Below are positions 35,411 to 44,998 of a stretch of DNA of 64,000 nt, in pieces. The number at the start of each line of letters is the position of its first letter. The first letter of the stretch is position 1. The notes under the pieces are model-generated. The model saw only the letters and a list, made by a program, of their open reading frames with translations, was not told the origin of the DNA and searched no databases. The position numbers and the translations under genes are program-made. Source of the DNA: Bacteroidota bacterium (GTDB lineage: Bacteria; Bacteroidota; Bacteroidia; Chitinophagales; Chitinophagaceae); assembly GCA_026391125.1 (NCBI GenBank), contig JAPLEO010000060.1:29729-93728 (forward strand). Direction: 5' to 3'.

Positions 35411-38140
35411 TTAGATGCTAAAAGCCAGGTTAATAATCTCTGCTTGTTCTTTAGCATGAACCTTGGCATATCCAGTAGCTGTTGATGCACTTGCGTTTCT
35501 ACTAATTACTCCGAAGTTTATGGTTTTCAGATTCATTTGCAGGAATGATGCTGCGCCCATATTCAATGGTTCTTCTTGTACCCAGAACCATGTTGCTTTA
35601 TTGTATTTATGGTAAAGTGTATCCATTTGTTTTTTTGGCAAAGGATAGATCTGTTCTAATCGGATGATGGCAATATCCTGGCGATTATCTTTTAATTGTT
35701 TCTCTGCTAATTCAAAATAAATTTTACCAGAGCAAAACAAAACTTTCTTCACTTGATGAGGTTCTTGCACATAAACATCATCGATCAATTCTTTAAATCC
35801 TGCATTGGTAAAATCCTCCACCTTACTATAACTTCCTGGATAACGAAGATTTGCTTTCGGAGAAAAATTAATCAATGGCTTTCTAAACTGCCATGCTAAT
35901 TGTCTCCTGAGTGCATGAAACAAATTAGCCGATGTTGTAATGTTGGTGATCACCAGATTTAATTCGGCACACATTTGTAAAAAGCGTTCCATTCTTGCAC
36001 TACTATGTTCTGGCCCTTGACCTTCATATCCGTGAGGCAGCAGCATCACGATCCCATTCATCCTTTGCCATTTTTGTTCACCTGCAACGATGAACTGATC
36101 GATCATGGTTTGCGCACCATTTGAGAAATCCCCAAATTGTGCTTCCCAAATCACCAGTGCAGCTGGGTTTGCCATCGCATAGCCATATTCAAAACCCAAC
36201 ACACCATATTCACTCAACAAAGAATTATAAATCCTGAACTTCTCTTGATTTTCTTGAAAATGGTTTAAGCGATTGTATCCTTTATTGGTTTGCTCATCTC
36301 TTAATACTGCATGTCGATGAGAGAATGTACCACGTTGCACATCTTGTCCGCTCATGCGCACCAAATTGTGTTGTAACAATAGAGAACCATATGCCAACAA
36401 TTCTCCAGTAGCCCAATCTATTTTGTTTTCAGCTTCAAGCAGTTTTACTTTTTCTTGTAATAGTTTTTCAACTTTCTTCAATGGTTTAAATGTATCTGGC
36501 CATTGCATTAGCTTTTGAAACATGCTTCTCAATTCCAATTCCCCAATGGCAGTGTTTGGCGATTGGTCAAAATCTTCTTCGGTTGCCTTGCGTAAACTTT
36601 TCCAAACTAATTCGGGTGGTTGATATTTATAAGGCAGTGGATTTTGTTTGATCTCATCCAATCTTTCTTGTAGATCTTCCCAGAATTTCTTCTCCATGGC
36701 CTTTGCCAATTCCTTAGCATCGCTTTCTCCATTATCCAATAAGTGTTGTGTGTAGATCTCTCTTGGATTTTGGTGTTTATCTATCAGCGCATATAATTGA
36801 GGCTGCGTATATTTCGGATCATCCCCTTCATTATGGCCATGTTTTCTATAACAAACCATATCAATAAAAATATCGCTATTAAATTCTTGTCGGTAACGAG
36901 TGGCGATCTCCGCGCATTTTACCACAGCTTCTGCGTCATCACCATTCACATGTAACACAGGTGCTTGTACCATAGCAGCTACTGAAGTGCTATAATCCGC
37001 ACTTCTAGCGTCATCAAAGTCGGTAGTAAACCCGATCTGGTTATTAATTACAAAATGGATTGTACCACCAGTATAGTAACCACGAAGGTTACTCATTTGA
37101 AGAACTTCATACACAATACCCTGTCCTGCCACAGAAGCATCGCCATGAATTAATAAGGGTAAAATTTTATCAAAATCGCTTTCATATAAAACATCGGCTT
37201 TAGCCCTAGCAAAACCAACAACTACTGGGTCAACGGCTTCCAAGTGCGATGGGTTGGGCATCAATTTTAAATGCACTTCCTTGCCATCTATGGTTTGTAC
37301 ATCACTACCATAACCCATATGGTATTTAACGTCGCCACTACCCATGGTTTGGTCGATTGTAGCAGTTCCTTCAAACTCACTGAAGATCTGCTCATAGGTT
37401 TTACCCATAATATTGGCCAATATATTTAAACGGCCACGATGAGCCATTCCAATAACCACTTCTTGAACCTGGTTATTTCCTGCAGTATTGATAATGGCAT
37501 CAAGGGCAGCAATGGTTGTTTCACCTCCTTCTAAAGAGAAACGCTTCTGACCAATGTATTTGGTATGCAGAAACTTTTCAAACATGACTCCCTGATTTAA
37601 TTTTTCAAGGATGCGCTTTTGTTGTTGTAAAGGAAGTGGCTTTGCAAAATTTTTCTCTATTTCAGCAGTAAGCCATTCGATTTTTTTCTGGTCGCTGATA
37701 TATTTGAATTCAATCCCTACATGATTCGCATAGCAATTTTGTAAGTGGGCTAAGATCTCTTTGAGGGTTGTAGCACCTAATCCAACCAAATTGCCTGCCT
37801 GATATACGGTGGCTAGGTCGGCTTCTGATAATCCAAAAAAGTTTAGATCAAGGTTTGCACCCCTGTCTTTTCTGGTTCTGATAGGATTAGTAGAAGCCAA
37901 TAAATGGCCTTTATTACGATATCCAAGTATGAGGCGGTAAACTTTGATCTCTTTCATCCAATCAGTTGTAACTAATTGGTTAGCATTTACTTGTGTAGAA
38001 CCACTGGTTACTGCAAAATCAAATCCTTCAAAAAATTTTCTAAGATCCGGGGCCACGGATTCAGGATCTTTGATAAAGTCGTTGTATAAGCTTTCGATAT
38101 ACGCCGGGTGGGAGTTGGTGATGAACGAAAAGTCTTTCAT
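35411..38140 (-). CDS. sucA: 2-oxoglutarate dehydrogenase E1 component
   Basis: 909 residues from the ATG at 38140 (MKDFSFITNSHPAYIESLYND-type start matches the family; an in-frame start at 38251 would add a 37-residue unconserved leader). Thiamine-diphosphate-dependent decarboxylation of 2-oxoglutarate in the TCA cycle. Motifs: GMAHRGRLNILAN, MGSGDVKYHMGY, HGDASVAGQG, CYRKHGHNEGDDP and the C-terminal LLPHGYEGQGPEHSSAR. The N-terminal E2-binding segment (SLYNDFIKDPESV) is kept. Operon with sucB. Divergent from rpsT. Confidence 0.97.
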   Translation of the reverse strand: MKDFSFITNSHPAYIESLYNDFIKDPESVAPDLRKFFEGFDFAVTSGSTQVNANQLVTTDWMKEIKVYRLILGYRNKGHLLASTNPIRTRKDRGANLDLNFFGLSEADLATVYQAGNLVGLGATTLKEILAHLQNCYANHVGIEFKYISDQKKIEWLTAEIEKNFAKPLPLQQQKRILEKLNQGVMFEKFLHTKYIGQKRFSLEGGETTIAALDAIINTAGNNQVQEVVIGMAHRGRLNILANIMGKTYEQIFSEFEGTATIDQTMGSGDVKYHMGYGSDVQTIDGKEVHLKLMPNPSHLEAVDPVVVGFARAKADVLYESDFDKILPLLIHGDASVAGQGIVYEVLQMSNLRGYYTGGTIHFVINNQIGFTTDFDDARSADYSTSVAAMVQAPVLHVNGDDAEAVVKCAEIATRYRQEFNSDIFIDMVCYRKHGHNEGDDPKYTQPQLYALIDKHQNPREIYTQHLLDNGESDAKELAKAMEKKFWEDLQERLDEIKQNPLPYKYQPPELVWKSLRKATEEDFDQSPNTAIGELELRSMFQKLMQWPDTFKPLKKVEKLLQEKVKLLEAENKIDWATGELLAYGSLLLQHNLVRMSGQDVQRGTFSHRHAVLRDEQTNKGYNRLNHFQENQEKFRIYNSLLSEYGVLGFEYGYAMANPAALVIWEAQFGDFSNGAQTMIDQFIVAGEQKWQRMNGIVMLLPHGYEGQGPEHSSARMERFLQMCAELNLVITNITTSANLFHALRRQLAWQFRKPLINFSPKANLRYPGSYSKVEDFTNAGFKELIDDVYVQEPHQVKKVLFCSGKIYFELAEKQLKDNRQDIAIIRLEQIYPLPKKQMDTLYHKYNKATWFWVQEEPLNMGAASFLQMNLKTINFGVISRNASASTATGYAKVHAKEQAEIINLAFSI

Positions 38141-38312
38141 GGGAATGTAAAACAGCTTTTTTATAGAATAGTTGGCAAATATCGGTGTTTGAGCACAGAA
38201 AAAACTTGCAACTTTCCTAGGTAGGGAAGCTTTGTTCAGACATAAATTCAAGAAAAATGTGCCTAAATCGGATTTTTTCTCTTTTAAATTTCTGAATTTC
38301 GTTTCCAGCCCT

Positions 38313-38320
38313 TACCTTTG
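38313..38320 (+). promoter_or_regulatory. TAnnTTTG -7 box of rpsT
   Basis: TACCTTTG, perfect match, 21 bases before the ATG at 38342. Confidence 0.6.
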
Positions 38321-38341
38321 CCGTCCTGAAAAAATTAGAAC

Positions 38342-38599
38342 ATGGCAAACCATTCAGCTACAAAGAAAGATGTTAGACAAGCTGCAAAGCGTCGCGATAC
38401 TAACCGTTATTATGGTAAAACTACCCGTAACGCTATTCGTGATTTAAAAGCAAATACCGATGTAAAGGTATACGGCGAGCAACTACCTGATGTTATTTCT
38501 CAGATCGACAAGTTAGCAAAACGTGGCATCATCCACAAGAACAAAGCAGCTAACTTAAAGAGCAAACTTGCTAAGAAAGCAAATGTTACTGCTGCTTAA
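38342..38599 (+). CDS. rpsT: 30S ribosomal protein S20
   Basis: 85 residues, basic, all-helical. The family pattern is clear: MANHSATKKDVRQAAKRR, NRYYGKTTRNAIRDLKA and the C-terminal IHKNKAANLKSKLAKK. Binds 16S rRNA early in 30S assembly. Monocistronic with its own promoter and terminator, as usual. Confidence 0.97.
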   Translation: MANHSATKKDVRQAAKRRDTNRYYGKTTRNAIRDLKANTDVKVYGEQLPDVISQIDKLAKRGIIHKNKAANLKSKLAKKANVTAA

Positions 38600-38632
38600 T
38601 TTCAATTAAGTAGTTTACATAACTGATTAAGC

Positions 38633-38661
38633 AAGCCAACCTGAAAACGGTTGGCTTTTTT
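38633..38661 (+). terminator. rpsT terminator
   Basis: AAGCCAACC / GGTTGGCTT stem, loop TGAAAAC, T run. Confidence 0.9.
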
Positions 38662-38670
38662 GTGCCCCTA

Positions 38671-40044
38671 CTATAAAGCCTGAGGTAGCACAACAGTAAA
38701 TCGATTGCTATTGGGTGATGGCGCATCGTAAGCTACCATTCCGTGGTGCGCAAATAAAATGCGGGTTACGATAGAAAGGCCAAGTCCGAATCCTTTGGTG
38801 TTGGTATTCAATGCATTTTTCCCCCTATAAAATGGCTGCATCACTTGAGACGCGTCTTCCTCTGATAAAATAGGACCATTATTAACTACTTGTACCGAAA
38901 CTTTTCCGTTTGATGTACCAATTGTCACATCTATCCTTTTGTCAGAGGCGTATAAATAAGCATTCTTGATTAAATTAATAAATACAGACTTTAAAAGCGA
39001 TTCATTTCCTACTACAAATAGGGATTCATCAGATTCAGGAATTTCATTGAACCCGATATTGACGATTGCATCAGTGAACATTTGCATCACTTGACTACCA
39101 GCTTCCACCACAGCCTCATCCACTCTTATATTTGGCCATTCTTTTTGATAGCCTAATAATTCATATTGTGAAAGCAACAGTAGTGAATTGGTAAGATCAA
39201 TCATCCCTTGTTGGTCTTCTTTGAGAGATGCTAAAAGGTTCTGTACATCCGTTTCCGATAATTTTTTATTGATTGCAGATTCGGTTTGTGATAGCATGAT
39301 GGCCAATGGGGTGCGTAATTCATGAGAAGCATGTTGAACAAAACTTTTTTGAAAATCAAAAGCCTTACCCAACCTTTCTAGCATGGCATTATAACTATCG
39401 GCAATTTGGTTGATCTCTGGAAATTTGTCGGGAACTAGCAGCCGCTCTTTTAAATTTAATATCGTTGTCTTCTTGATTTGTTTATTGAGAACTAGTAAAG
39501 GTCTGAATGCTTGTCGTACAAAGAAGAAAGAAAAAAATGCGGTCATGATCATACCAATTAAGAAAACAAGTACAAGAATAATTTCGAGGTTTTTTAATTT
39601 TCGATATCCAGATATATCATAACCCGATGCAATCGTATATAATTTTGATTGCGGATTATACATTCCTACTGATTGGTATTTTTCTATTTCGAAGCGGATC
39701 TCTCTTTTGTTCCTGATTTCATTAAGTAAGGCTTTATCAAAATGAAGATTAAGTGTTTCTGGCAGTTTATTAATCACAGTTCCAGAAGAATCAAGTACTG
39801 TTAATTTTTCATCGTACACAGAATTAGTTGAAACACTGGATAGTATTTTTGCCATCGCAGCTTGCTTGGGATCTTTAATTTGAAACACGTAATCATGGAA
39901 AATAACTCCCTCCGATTTTACGCGACTATAAAATTCTGATTCCCGAAAATTACTGTAGAGCACAAAAATAGAAATAGAAGAAACTGCCAGCATAATGGCT
40001 ACAAATCCACTGAATATAAAAGCGAACCGCGACTTGATACTCAT
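38671..40044 (-). CDS. Sensor histidine kinase (HAMP, HisKA, HATPase)
   Basis: 457 residues. Membrane helices at about 8-31 and 153-176 enclose a periplasmic sensor of about 120 residues with no recognised fold. A HAMP-like segment (177-230) leads to HisKA, HASHELRTP, where H241 is the phosphorylated His. The ATPase has NLIKNA (N box), the degraded G1 region VVNNGP, and KGFGLGLSIV (G2). Signal unknown. Ends 10 bases from its response-regulator gene, same strand and downstream of it. Confidence 0.95.
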   Translation of the reverse strand: MSIKSRFAFIFSGFVAIMLAVSSISIFVLYSNFRESEFYSRVKSEGVIFHDYVFQIKDPKQAAMAKILSSVSTNSVYDEKLTVLDSSGTVINKLPETLNLHFDKALLNEIRNKREIRFEIEKYQSVGMYNPQSKLYTIASGYDISGYRKLKNLEIILVLVFLIGMIMTAFFSFFFVRQAFRPLLVLNKQIKKTTILNLKERLLVPDKFPEINQIADSYNAMLERLGKAFDFQKSFVQHASHELRTPLAIMLSQTESAINKKLSETDVQNLLASLKEDQQGMIDLTNSLLLLSQYELLGYQKEWPNIRVDEAVVEAGSQVMQMFTDAIVNIGFNEIPESDESLFVVGNESLLKSVFINLIKNAYLYASDKRIDVTIGTSNGKVSVQVVNNGPILSEEDASQVMQPFYRGKNALNTNTKGFGLGLSIVTRILFAHHGMVAYDAPSPNSNRFTVVLPQAL

Positions 40045-40054
40045 TGTAGCTGCC

Positions 40055-40735
40055 TTATTTTATATAATAACCAAATCCAGGCTTTGTATGAATAAGTTTC
40101 GTTTCAAATGGCTTATCCAATTTGTTACGTAGAAAACTAATATAGACTTCAATCGTATTAGTGCCAGTATCAAAACTTAGATCCCATACTTTTTCCAAGA
40201 TCTCTTGTTTAGAAATAACCTTTCCTCTATTTCTAGCCAACAATACCAATAAAGTAAATTCTTTAGCAGTTAAATTAACGGTTACACCCGAACGAACTGC
40301 AGTCTTATTTCTAAAATCAATTTCCAGATCGTCTACAACTATTTTTACGTCCTCGTCTTTTAAATCAGCTCTTTTTAAGAAAACTTTTAGCCTTGCGAAA
40401 AGTTCATCAAAATGAAATGGCTTTACAATATAATCGTCTGCGCCTAATTTAAATGCCTCCATTTTATCATTGATTTCACCCATGGCACTCAACATAATTA
40501 TCGGGATACTTTTTTTGTGAGCCCTAAAATCTTTGCACAATTCGAATCCAGATTTATGAGGGACATTGATATCCATCAAAACCAACGCGTAATTATTCTG
40601 CCTAAAAAAAGTTTCCGCTATAAGTCCATCCGCAGCCAAGTCAACTTGATATCCCTGCCCCCTCAACTCCTCTAAAATTACTTTTCCGAGTTTCGGTTCA
40701 TCCTCAATTAATAAGATTCTATGACTGATTTCCAT
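40055..40735 (-). CDS. OmpR/PhoB-type response regulator
   Basis: 226 residues. Receiver domain with acidic pocket EDE (11-13), phosphorylated D55 in LMDINVP, switch residues at SAMGE and K105 in IVKPF. Winged-helix DNA-binding domain from about 130 (VNLTAKEFTLLVLLARN, TIEVYISFLRNKL, IHTKPGFGYYIK). Partner of the adjacent kinase. It is divergent from the M14 peptidase with only 29 bases between the two start codons, inside which sits a perfect inverted repeat. The regulator could control both. Confidence 0.96.
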   Translation of the reverse strand: MEISHRILLIEDEPKLGKVILEELRGQGYQVDLAADGLIAETFFRQNNYALVLMDINVPHKSGFELCKDFRAHKKSIPIIMLSAMGEINDKMEAFKLGADDYIVKPFHFDELFARLKVFLKRADLKDEDVKIVVDDLEIDFRNKTAVRSGVTVNLTAKEFTLLVLLARNRGKVISKQEILEKVWDLSFDTGTNTIEVYISFLRNKLDKPFETKLIHTKPGFGYYIK

Positions 40736-40767
40736 TACTTTGAATAATATTTCAACCTAAAGTAATG
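40733..40767. promoter_or_regulatory. Symmetric inverted repeat spanning two divergent start codons
   Basis: CATTACTTT (40733-40741) and AAAGTAATG (40759-40767) are perfect reverse complements, 17 bases apart. Their outer ends are the ATGs of the response regulator (-) and the M14 peptidase (+). Candidate operator or duplicated start region. Confidence 0.5.
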
Positions 40768-42498
40768 AAAAAAATACTGGTTTTCAGCTATCTCTTCCTA
40801 GCAAACTTTGCAATAAGCCAAAGTCCTGTAACCATTTTCGAACAATCAAAGGGAAAAGAAAGTGCCACCCATGCACAAAGCATTGCATTTTACCAGCAAT
40901 TGGCGGCAAAATATAAAACGGTTCAGGTAAAGACCATGGGGCCTACTGATGCCGGCATTCCGTTGCATGTAGTGCTATTTAGTGCTGATCAGCAATTCAA
41001 TAATGCCAACTGGAAAAACAAGCTGGTCATTTTTGTCATTAATGGCATCCATCCTGGCGAACCCGATGGTATAGATGCCAGCCAGATGCTCTTAAGAGAT
41101 TTGGCTAGTGGGAAAATCAAAGCCCCAACTAATGTAGTGCTAGCAGTGATGCCCATTTATAATATTGGCGGAGCGCTGAACCGAAATAGTTATTCGAGGG
41201 TGAATCAGGATGGACCATTAGCCTATGGATTTAGGGGGAATTCTCAGAACCTCGATTTGAATCGCGACTTTATCAAATCAGATAGTAAGGAAGCGGTAAG
41301 CTTTGCTAAAATATTTCATTGGCTCAACCCTGATATTTTTTTAGACAACCATGTAAGTGATGGGGCCGACTATCAATATACCATGACCCTTCTTACTACC
41401 CAACATAATAAGTTAGGGGGCGATGTTGGAAAATATTTACACGAAACATTTGAGCCCTCCCTTTTTAAGGGTATGGATCAGAAAAAAATGACGATGACCC
41501 CTTATGTAAGCTTTGAAGAAGGCAATCCTGAAAAAGGATGGAGTTATTTTTACGATCCCCCAAGATATAGTAGTGGCTATGCCGCTGTGTTTCAAACTAT
41601 GTCGTTCCTGACAGAGACACATATGCTTAAACCATTTGAGCAGCGTGTTAAACAAACTTATGAAATGATGCAAACACTCGTTGAACAAGCATCATTACAA
41701 AGCGCCGCAATAAAACAAGCAAAACAAACATCAATAGAAGCCATCAAAAAACAGCAGGATTTTGCAGTGAGTTATAAAGTAGATACAACAAAGTATGATC
41801 TGATCAATTTTATGGGTTACGAAACAGGCAAAAAACCAAGTGGCGTTACGGGGATGGATCGCATGTATTATGACCGCACAAAGCCATTTACAAAAAAAGT
41901 GAAATTTTATAATTATGCCAATGCAGATAAGATAGTGCATAAACCAAAAGCCTACTTAATTCCACAGGGCTGGCATCGTGTGATTGAACTACTAGAAGCC
42001 AATGGCGTTTCAATGAAGCAATTATTGAATGATACTACTATCAATGTAGAAGCCTATCATATTGATGATTATAAAACCAGTACGCGGATATTTGAAAAAC
42101 ACTACCGGCATAGCGATGTAAAAATAAGTACGCAACAGGTTGCGATTAAATTCAGAAAAGGAGACTATCTCATTCAGACAGGCCAAGCAGCCGATCGTTT
42201 TTTAGTAGAAACTTTAGAACCGATTGGAGATGACAGCTATTTCAGTTGGAATTTTTTTGATGCCATTCTGCAACAAAAAGAAGGCTATAGTAATTATCGA
42301 TGGGAAGACGTAGCCGCAAGTTATCTAGCATCACAACCCACCCTTCAACAACAATTAGAAGAAAAGAAAAAAGCTGACCCTAAGTTTGCCGCATCAGCAA
42401 ATGCACAGCTAGATTTTGTATATAAAAATTCACCGTACTACGAGCCAGCGCATTTACGATACCCTATTTATCGACTAGTAGAAGAAGTTAATAGATAA
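40765..42498 (+). CDS. Secreted M14-family zinc carboxypeptidase-like protein
   Basis: 577 residues with signal peptide MKKILVFSYLFLANFAISQS. The M14 zinc site is present: HPGE (H96, E99) and the third His in FLDNHVSDGADYQY; the substrate Arg/Asn region LDLNRDF and a catalytic-Glu candidate in SFLTETHM follow. The remainder (about 300-577) is a C-terminal beta domain ending in a proline/tyrosine-rich segment. Probably cleaves C-terminal residues or cell-wall peptides outside the cytoplasm; specificity unknown. The stop codon lies in an AGATAAAAGATAAAAGTG element of the dispersed repeat family. Confidence 0.9.
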   Translation: MKKILVFSYLFLANFAISQSPVTIFEQSKGKESATHAQSIAFYQQLAAKYKTVQVKTMGPTDAGIPLHVVLFSADQQFNNANWKNKLVIFVINGIHPGEPDGIDASQMLLRDLASGKIKAPTNVVLAVMPIYNIGGALNRNSYSRVNQDGPLAYGFRGNSQNLDLNRDFIKSDSKEAVSFAKIFHWLNPDIFLDNHVSDGADYQYTMTLLTTQHNKLGGDVGKYLHETFEPSLFKGMDQKKMTMTPYVSFEEGNPEKGWSYFYDPPRYSSGYAAVFQTMSFLTETHMLKPFEQRVKQTYEMMQTLVEQASLQSAAIKQAKQTSIEAIKKQQDFAVSYKVDTTKYDLINFMGYETGKKPSGVTGMDRMYYDRTKPFTKKVKFYNYANADKIVHKPKAYLIPQGWHRVIELLEANGVSMKQLLNDTTINVEAYHIDDYKTSTRIFEKHYRHSDVKISTQQVAIKFRKGDYLIQTGQAADRFLVETLEPIGDDSYFSWNFFDAILQQKEGYSNYRWEDVAASYLASQPTLQQQLEEKKKADPKFAASANAQLDFVYKNSPYYEPAHLRYPIYRLVEEVNR

Positions 42499-42620
42499 AA
42501 GATAAAAGTGAAGAGAGGCGGGAAGGATGGAGAGTGAATAGTTAAAGCTTTTCACTTTTTAACTTACAAACCACTCTTATCTCTTCACTCTTCACTTCTT
42601 TTATTATCTTTTATCTTCTT
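42490..42620. repeat. Inverted pair of half-elements of the dispersed repeat family
   Basis: Left half AGATAAAAGATAAAAGTG plus AAGAGAGG starts at the M14 stop codon. The right half, CTCTTCACTCTTCACTTC followed by TATCTTTTATCTTCTT, ends at the stop of the DUF2807 gene in opposite orientation. No REP hairpin is present here. Confidence 0.65.
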
Positions 42621-43329
42621 AATTTACTTTCTTCACATCGCCCGAGCCTGCAACTTTTTGTTTTACAGTCGGACTACCTTTATAGTATACAGATCCGGCG
42701 CCTGCAATATTTACCTCTAATTGTGCTGATGCAAAAACTTTCACATCACCACTTCCGGCAATATGCACTTTGGCATTTTCAGCTTTTAAATCGGCAGCAC
42801 GATAATCGCCAACTCCTGCAATTTTAATGGTTTCATCTTTTGTTTCACCGCTAAGTGTAATGGAGCCGCTTCCTGCAATTTCAGAAGTCACACTAGGAGT
42901 ATTCACATCCATCTTAATATCTCCTGTTCCTGCAATTTTAATGACTAATTTATCTGACCCTGTAAATTTAGACTTGCCGGTTATATTGCCACTTCCAGCT
43001 AGAATCACTTCTTCTACATTCGGGGTGGTAATAAATACTTTAATTCCATCAGTGGATGAGTAGCTAAAATAATCCTTCGCCTTTATCACTAAATAACCGC
43101 CCCTATCTTCCACAATAAAATAGGGCAATAAGTTTTCATCTCCTTCAATTTGAACGCTAACGGTAGGTCCTTGGGTTATTTCCACATCAAAACTGCCCGC
43201 CATCTTAATTCGATTGGCCTTGCTGGCATTTCTGGTTTGAGTTGTTATTACCCCGTTTCCTTGAACATGCTTGTACTTGCAAGAAGCAAAAAGTACCAGG
43301 CCCGACAATAATACAATAAGCTGTTTCAT
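42619..43329 (-). CDS. DUF2807 (GIN-domain) lipoprotein
   Basis: 236 residues. The lipobox is FASC with C17, so a lipoprotein. The body is a right-handed beta-solenoid of the head-GIN/DUF2807 type: six copies of an AGSGD/AGTGD-like turn (ILAGSGNITG, IAGTGDIKM, IAGSGSITL, IAGVGDYRA, IAGSGDVKV, VAGSGDVKK) at about 20-residue spacing. Described as putative auto-transporter adhesins, but function is unproven. Ends at the right half of the dispersed repeat. Confidence 0.93.
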   Translation of the reverse strand: MKQLIVLLSGLVLFASCKYKHVQGNGVITTQTRNASKANRIKMAGSFDVEITQGPTVSVQIEGDENLLPYFIVEDRGGYLVIKAKDYFSYSSTDGIKVFITTPNVEEVILAGSGNITGKSKFTGSDKLVIKIAGTGDIKMDVNTPSVTSEIAGSGSITLSGETKDETIKIAGVGDYRAADLKAENAKVHIAGSGDVKVFASAQLEVNIAGAGSVYYKGSPTVKQKVAGSGDVKKVN

Positions 43330-43434
43330 ATGTTAATTTTGTAATAGCAAGTTATACAAATCTATTGGAGCCTGCAATCCACCATTAATATTATCGAACC
43401 ACTTATCCTGTTTCAACACCACAGAAATTTCAAT

Positions 43435-43442
43435 TACCTTCG
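43435..43442 (+). promoter_or_regulatory. Near-consensus -7 box of guaA, adjacent to ATG
   Basis: TACCTTCG, one mismatch to TAnnTTTG, 4 bases before the ATG at 43447. Confidence 0.45.
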
Positions 43443-43446
43443 CAGC

Positions 43447-44982
43447 ATGACAGAAAAGATACTTATCCTCGATTTTGGCAGTCAGTATACCCAACTTATT
43501 GCCAGGGCTGTAAGAGAAGCCAATGTGTATTGTGAGATCATTCCTTTTCATAAATCCTTTGAATTTGAACCCGGATTAAAAGGAATCATTTTAAGCGGCT
43601 CCCCTTTTAGCGTTAATGAGGAAAATGCACCCAATGTGGCCATCCCCGAATTCGTACAGCATCTCCCTGTTTTGGGCGTTTGCTATGGCGCACAGTTAAC
43701 TGCGAAAGAATTTGGTGGTAGAGTGGACAAATCAAATAAACGCGAATACGGTCGTGCTAAAATGCAGATCGTAAAACCTGATATATTATTGAACGGCATT
43801 TCCGATAATTCTCAAGTTTGGATGAGTCATAGCGATTCGATTGTGGCACTTCCTGAAGGATTTGAAGTGTTGGCTACTACAGAAAGTATTCCAATTGCTG
43901 CATTTAAAAAAATAACTACCGATTCTCAACCTTTATATGGCTTGCAATTCCATCCTGAAGTATATCATTCAACAGAAGGAAAAACGATCATCAAAAATTT
44001 CTTGATAAATATTTGTGGTTGTGATGCAGAGTGGACTGCCGCCCATTTTATTAGCGAAACTGTTGCTGCATTAAAAGAAAAAATTGGAAATCGTAAAGTG
44101 ATCATGGCATTGAGTGGCGGTGTTGATAGTACCGTTGCTGCAACCCTGATTACAAAAGCCATTGGCTCAAACCTTTTTGGAATTTTTGTAGACAATGGTG
44201 TTTTAAGAAAAGGTGAATTCGAGCAAGTTTTAGAAATGTATAAGAGACTTGGTTTAAATGTAAAGGGAGTTGATGCAAAAGATCATTTCTACACCGCCCT
44301 TGCAGGAAAATCTGATCCTGAAGAAAAACGCAAAATAATTGGTAAGGGCTTTATCGACATTTTTGATCAGGAAGCAAAATTGCTGACTGGCATTGAAATG
44401 CTCGGACAAGGCACCATCTATCCCGATGTAATTGAAAGCGTAAGTGTTCACGGACCATCACAAACTATTAAATCGCACCACAATGTGGGAGGGTTACCCG
44501 ACAGCATGAAATTGTCGTTGGTGGAACCTTTGCGATCTTTATTCAAAGATGAAGTAAGAAGAGTGGGACTAGAATTAGGTATTCCTTCTGAGATGATCAA
44601 TCGTCATCCTTTTCCTGGACCAGGCTTGGCAATTCGGATCCTCGGTGATATCACCGCAGAAAAAGTAGCTTTATTACAAGCAGCTGATGATATTTATATT
44701 CAGGGTTTGAAAAAAGCCAATTTATATAGCGAAGTTTGGCAAGCGGGCACCATCTTATTGCCAGTAAAAAGTGTTGGGGTAATGGGAGATGAAAGAACTT
44801 ATGAATTTACAGTTGCCCTTCGAGCAGTAACTTCTGTGGATGGAATGACAGCCGATTGGGCACACTTGCCTTATGAATTCTTAGCAGATATTTCGAACGA
44901 AATTATCAATAACGTTCGTGGTATCAATCGAGTAGTTTATGATATCAGCAGCAAACCACCTGCAACAATTGAGTGGGAATAA
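43447..44982 (+). CDS. guaA: GMP synthase (glutamine-hydrolysing)
   Basis: 511 residues. Converts XMP to GMP. The class I glutaminase has GVCYGAQ with nucleophile C79 and the FHPEVYHS His/Glu. The ATP pyrophosphatase has [12 protein letters not shown]. The dimerisation domain ends KPPATIEWE as in all GuaA. Full length with no insertions. Promoter box immediately before the ATG. A periplasmic-binding-fold gene follows after 16 bases, likely on the same transcript. Confidence 0.98.
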   Translation: MTEKILILDFGSQYTQLIARAVREANVYCEIIPFHKSFEFEPGLKGIILSGSPFSVNEENAPNVAIPEFVQHLPVLGVCYGAQLTAKEFGGRVDKSNKREYGRAKMQIVKPDILLNGISDNSQVWMSHSDSIVALPEGFEVLATTESIPIAAFKKITTDSQPLYGLQFHPEVYHSTEGKTIIKNFLINICGCDAEWTAAHFISETVAALKEKIGNRKVIMALSGGVDSTVAATLITKAIGSNLFGIFVDNGVLRKGEFEQVLEMYKRLGLNVKGVDAKDHFYTALAGKSDPEEKRKIIGKGFIDIFDQEAKLLTGIEMLGQGTIYPDVIESVSVHGPSQTIKSHHNVGGLPDSMKLSLVEPLRSLFKDEVRRVGLELGIPSEMINRHPFPGPGLAIRILGDITAEKVALLQAADDIYIQGLKKANLYSEVWQAGTILLPVKSVGVMGDERTYEFTVALRAVTSVDGMTADWAHLPYEFLADISNEIINNVRGINRVVYDISSKPPATIEWE

Positions 44983-44998
44983 AAAATTAAATGATCCT

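Noticed and set aside
38141..38251. Extending sucA to an upstream in-frame start at 38251
   Set aside because: The added 37 residues are unlike E1 N-termini and overlap the promoter area; MKDFSF matches the family start.
40765..42498. Alternative reading of the antisense frame of the M14 gene (41437-41688, minus strand)
   Set aside because: Overlaps a gene with intact M14 motifs and has no family features.
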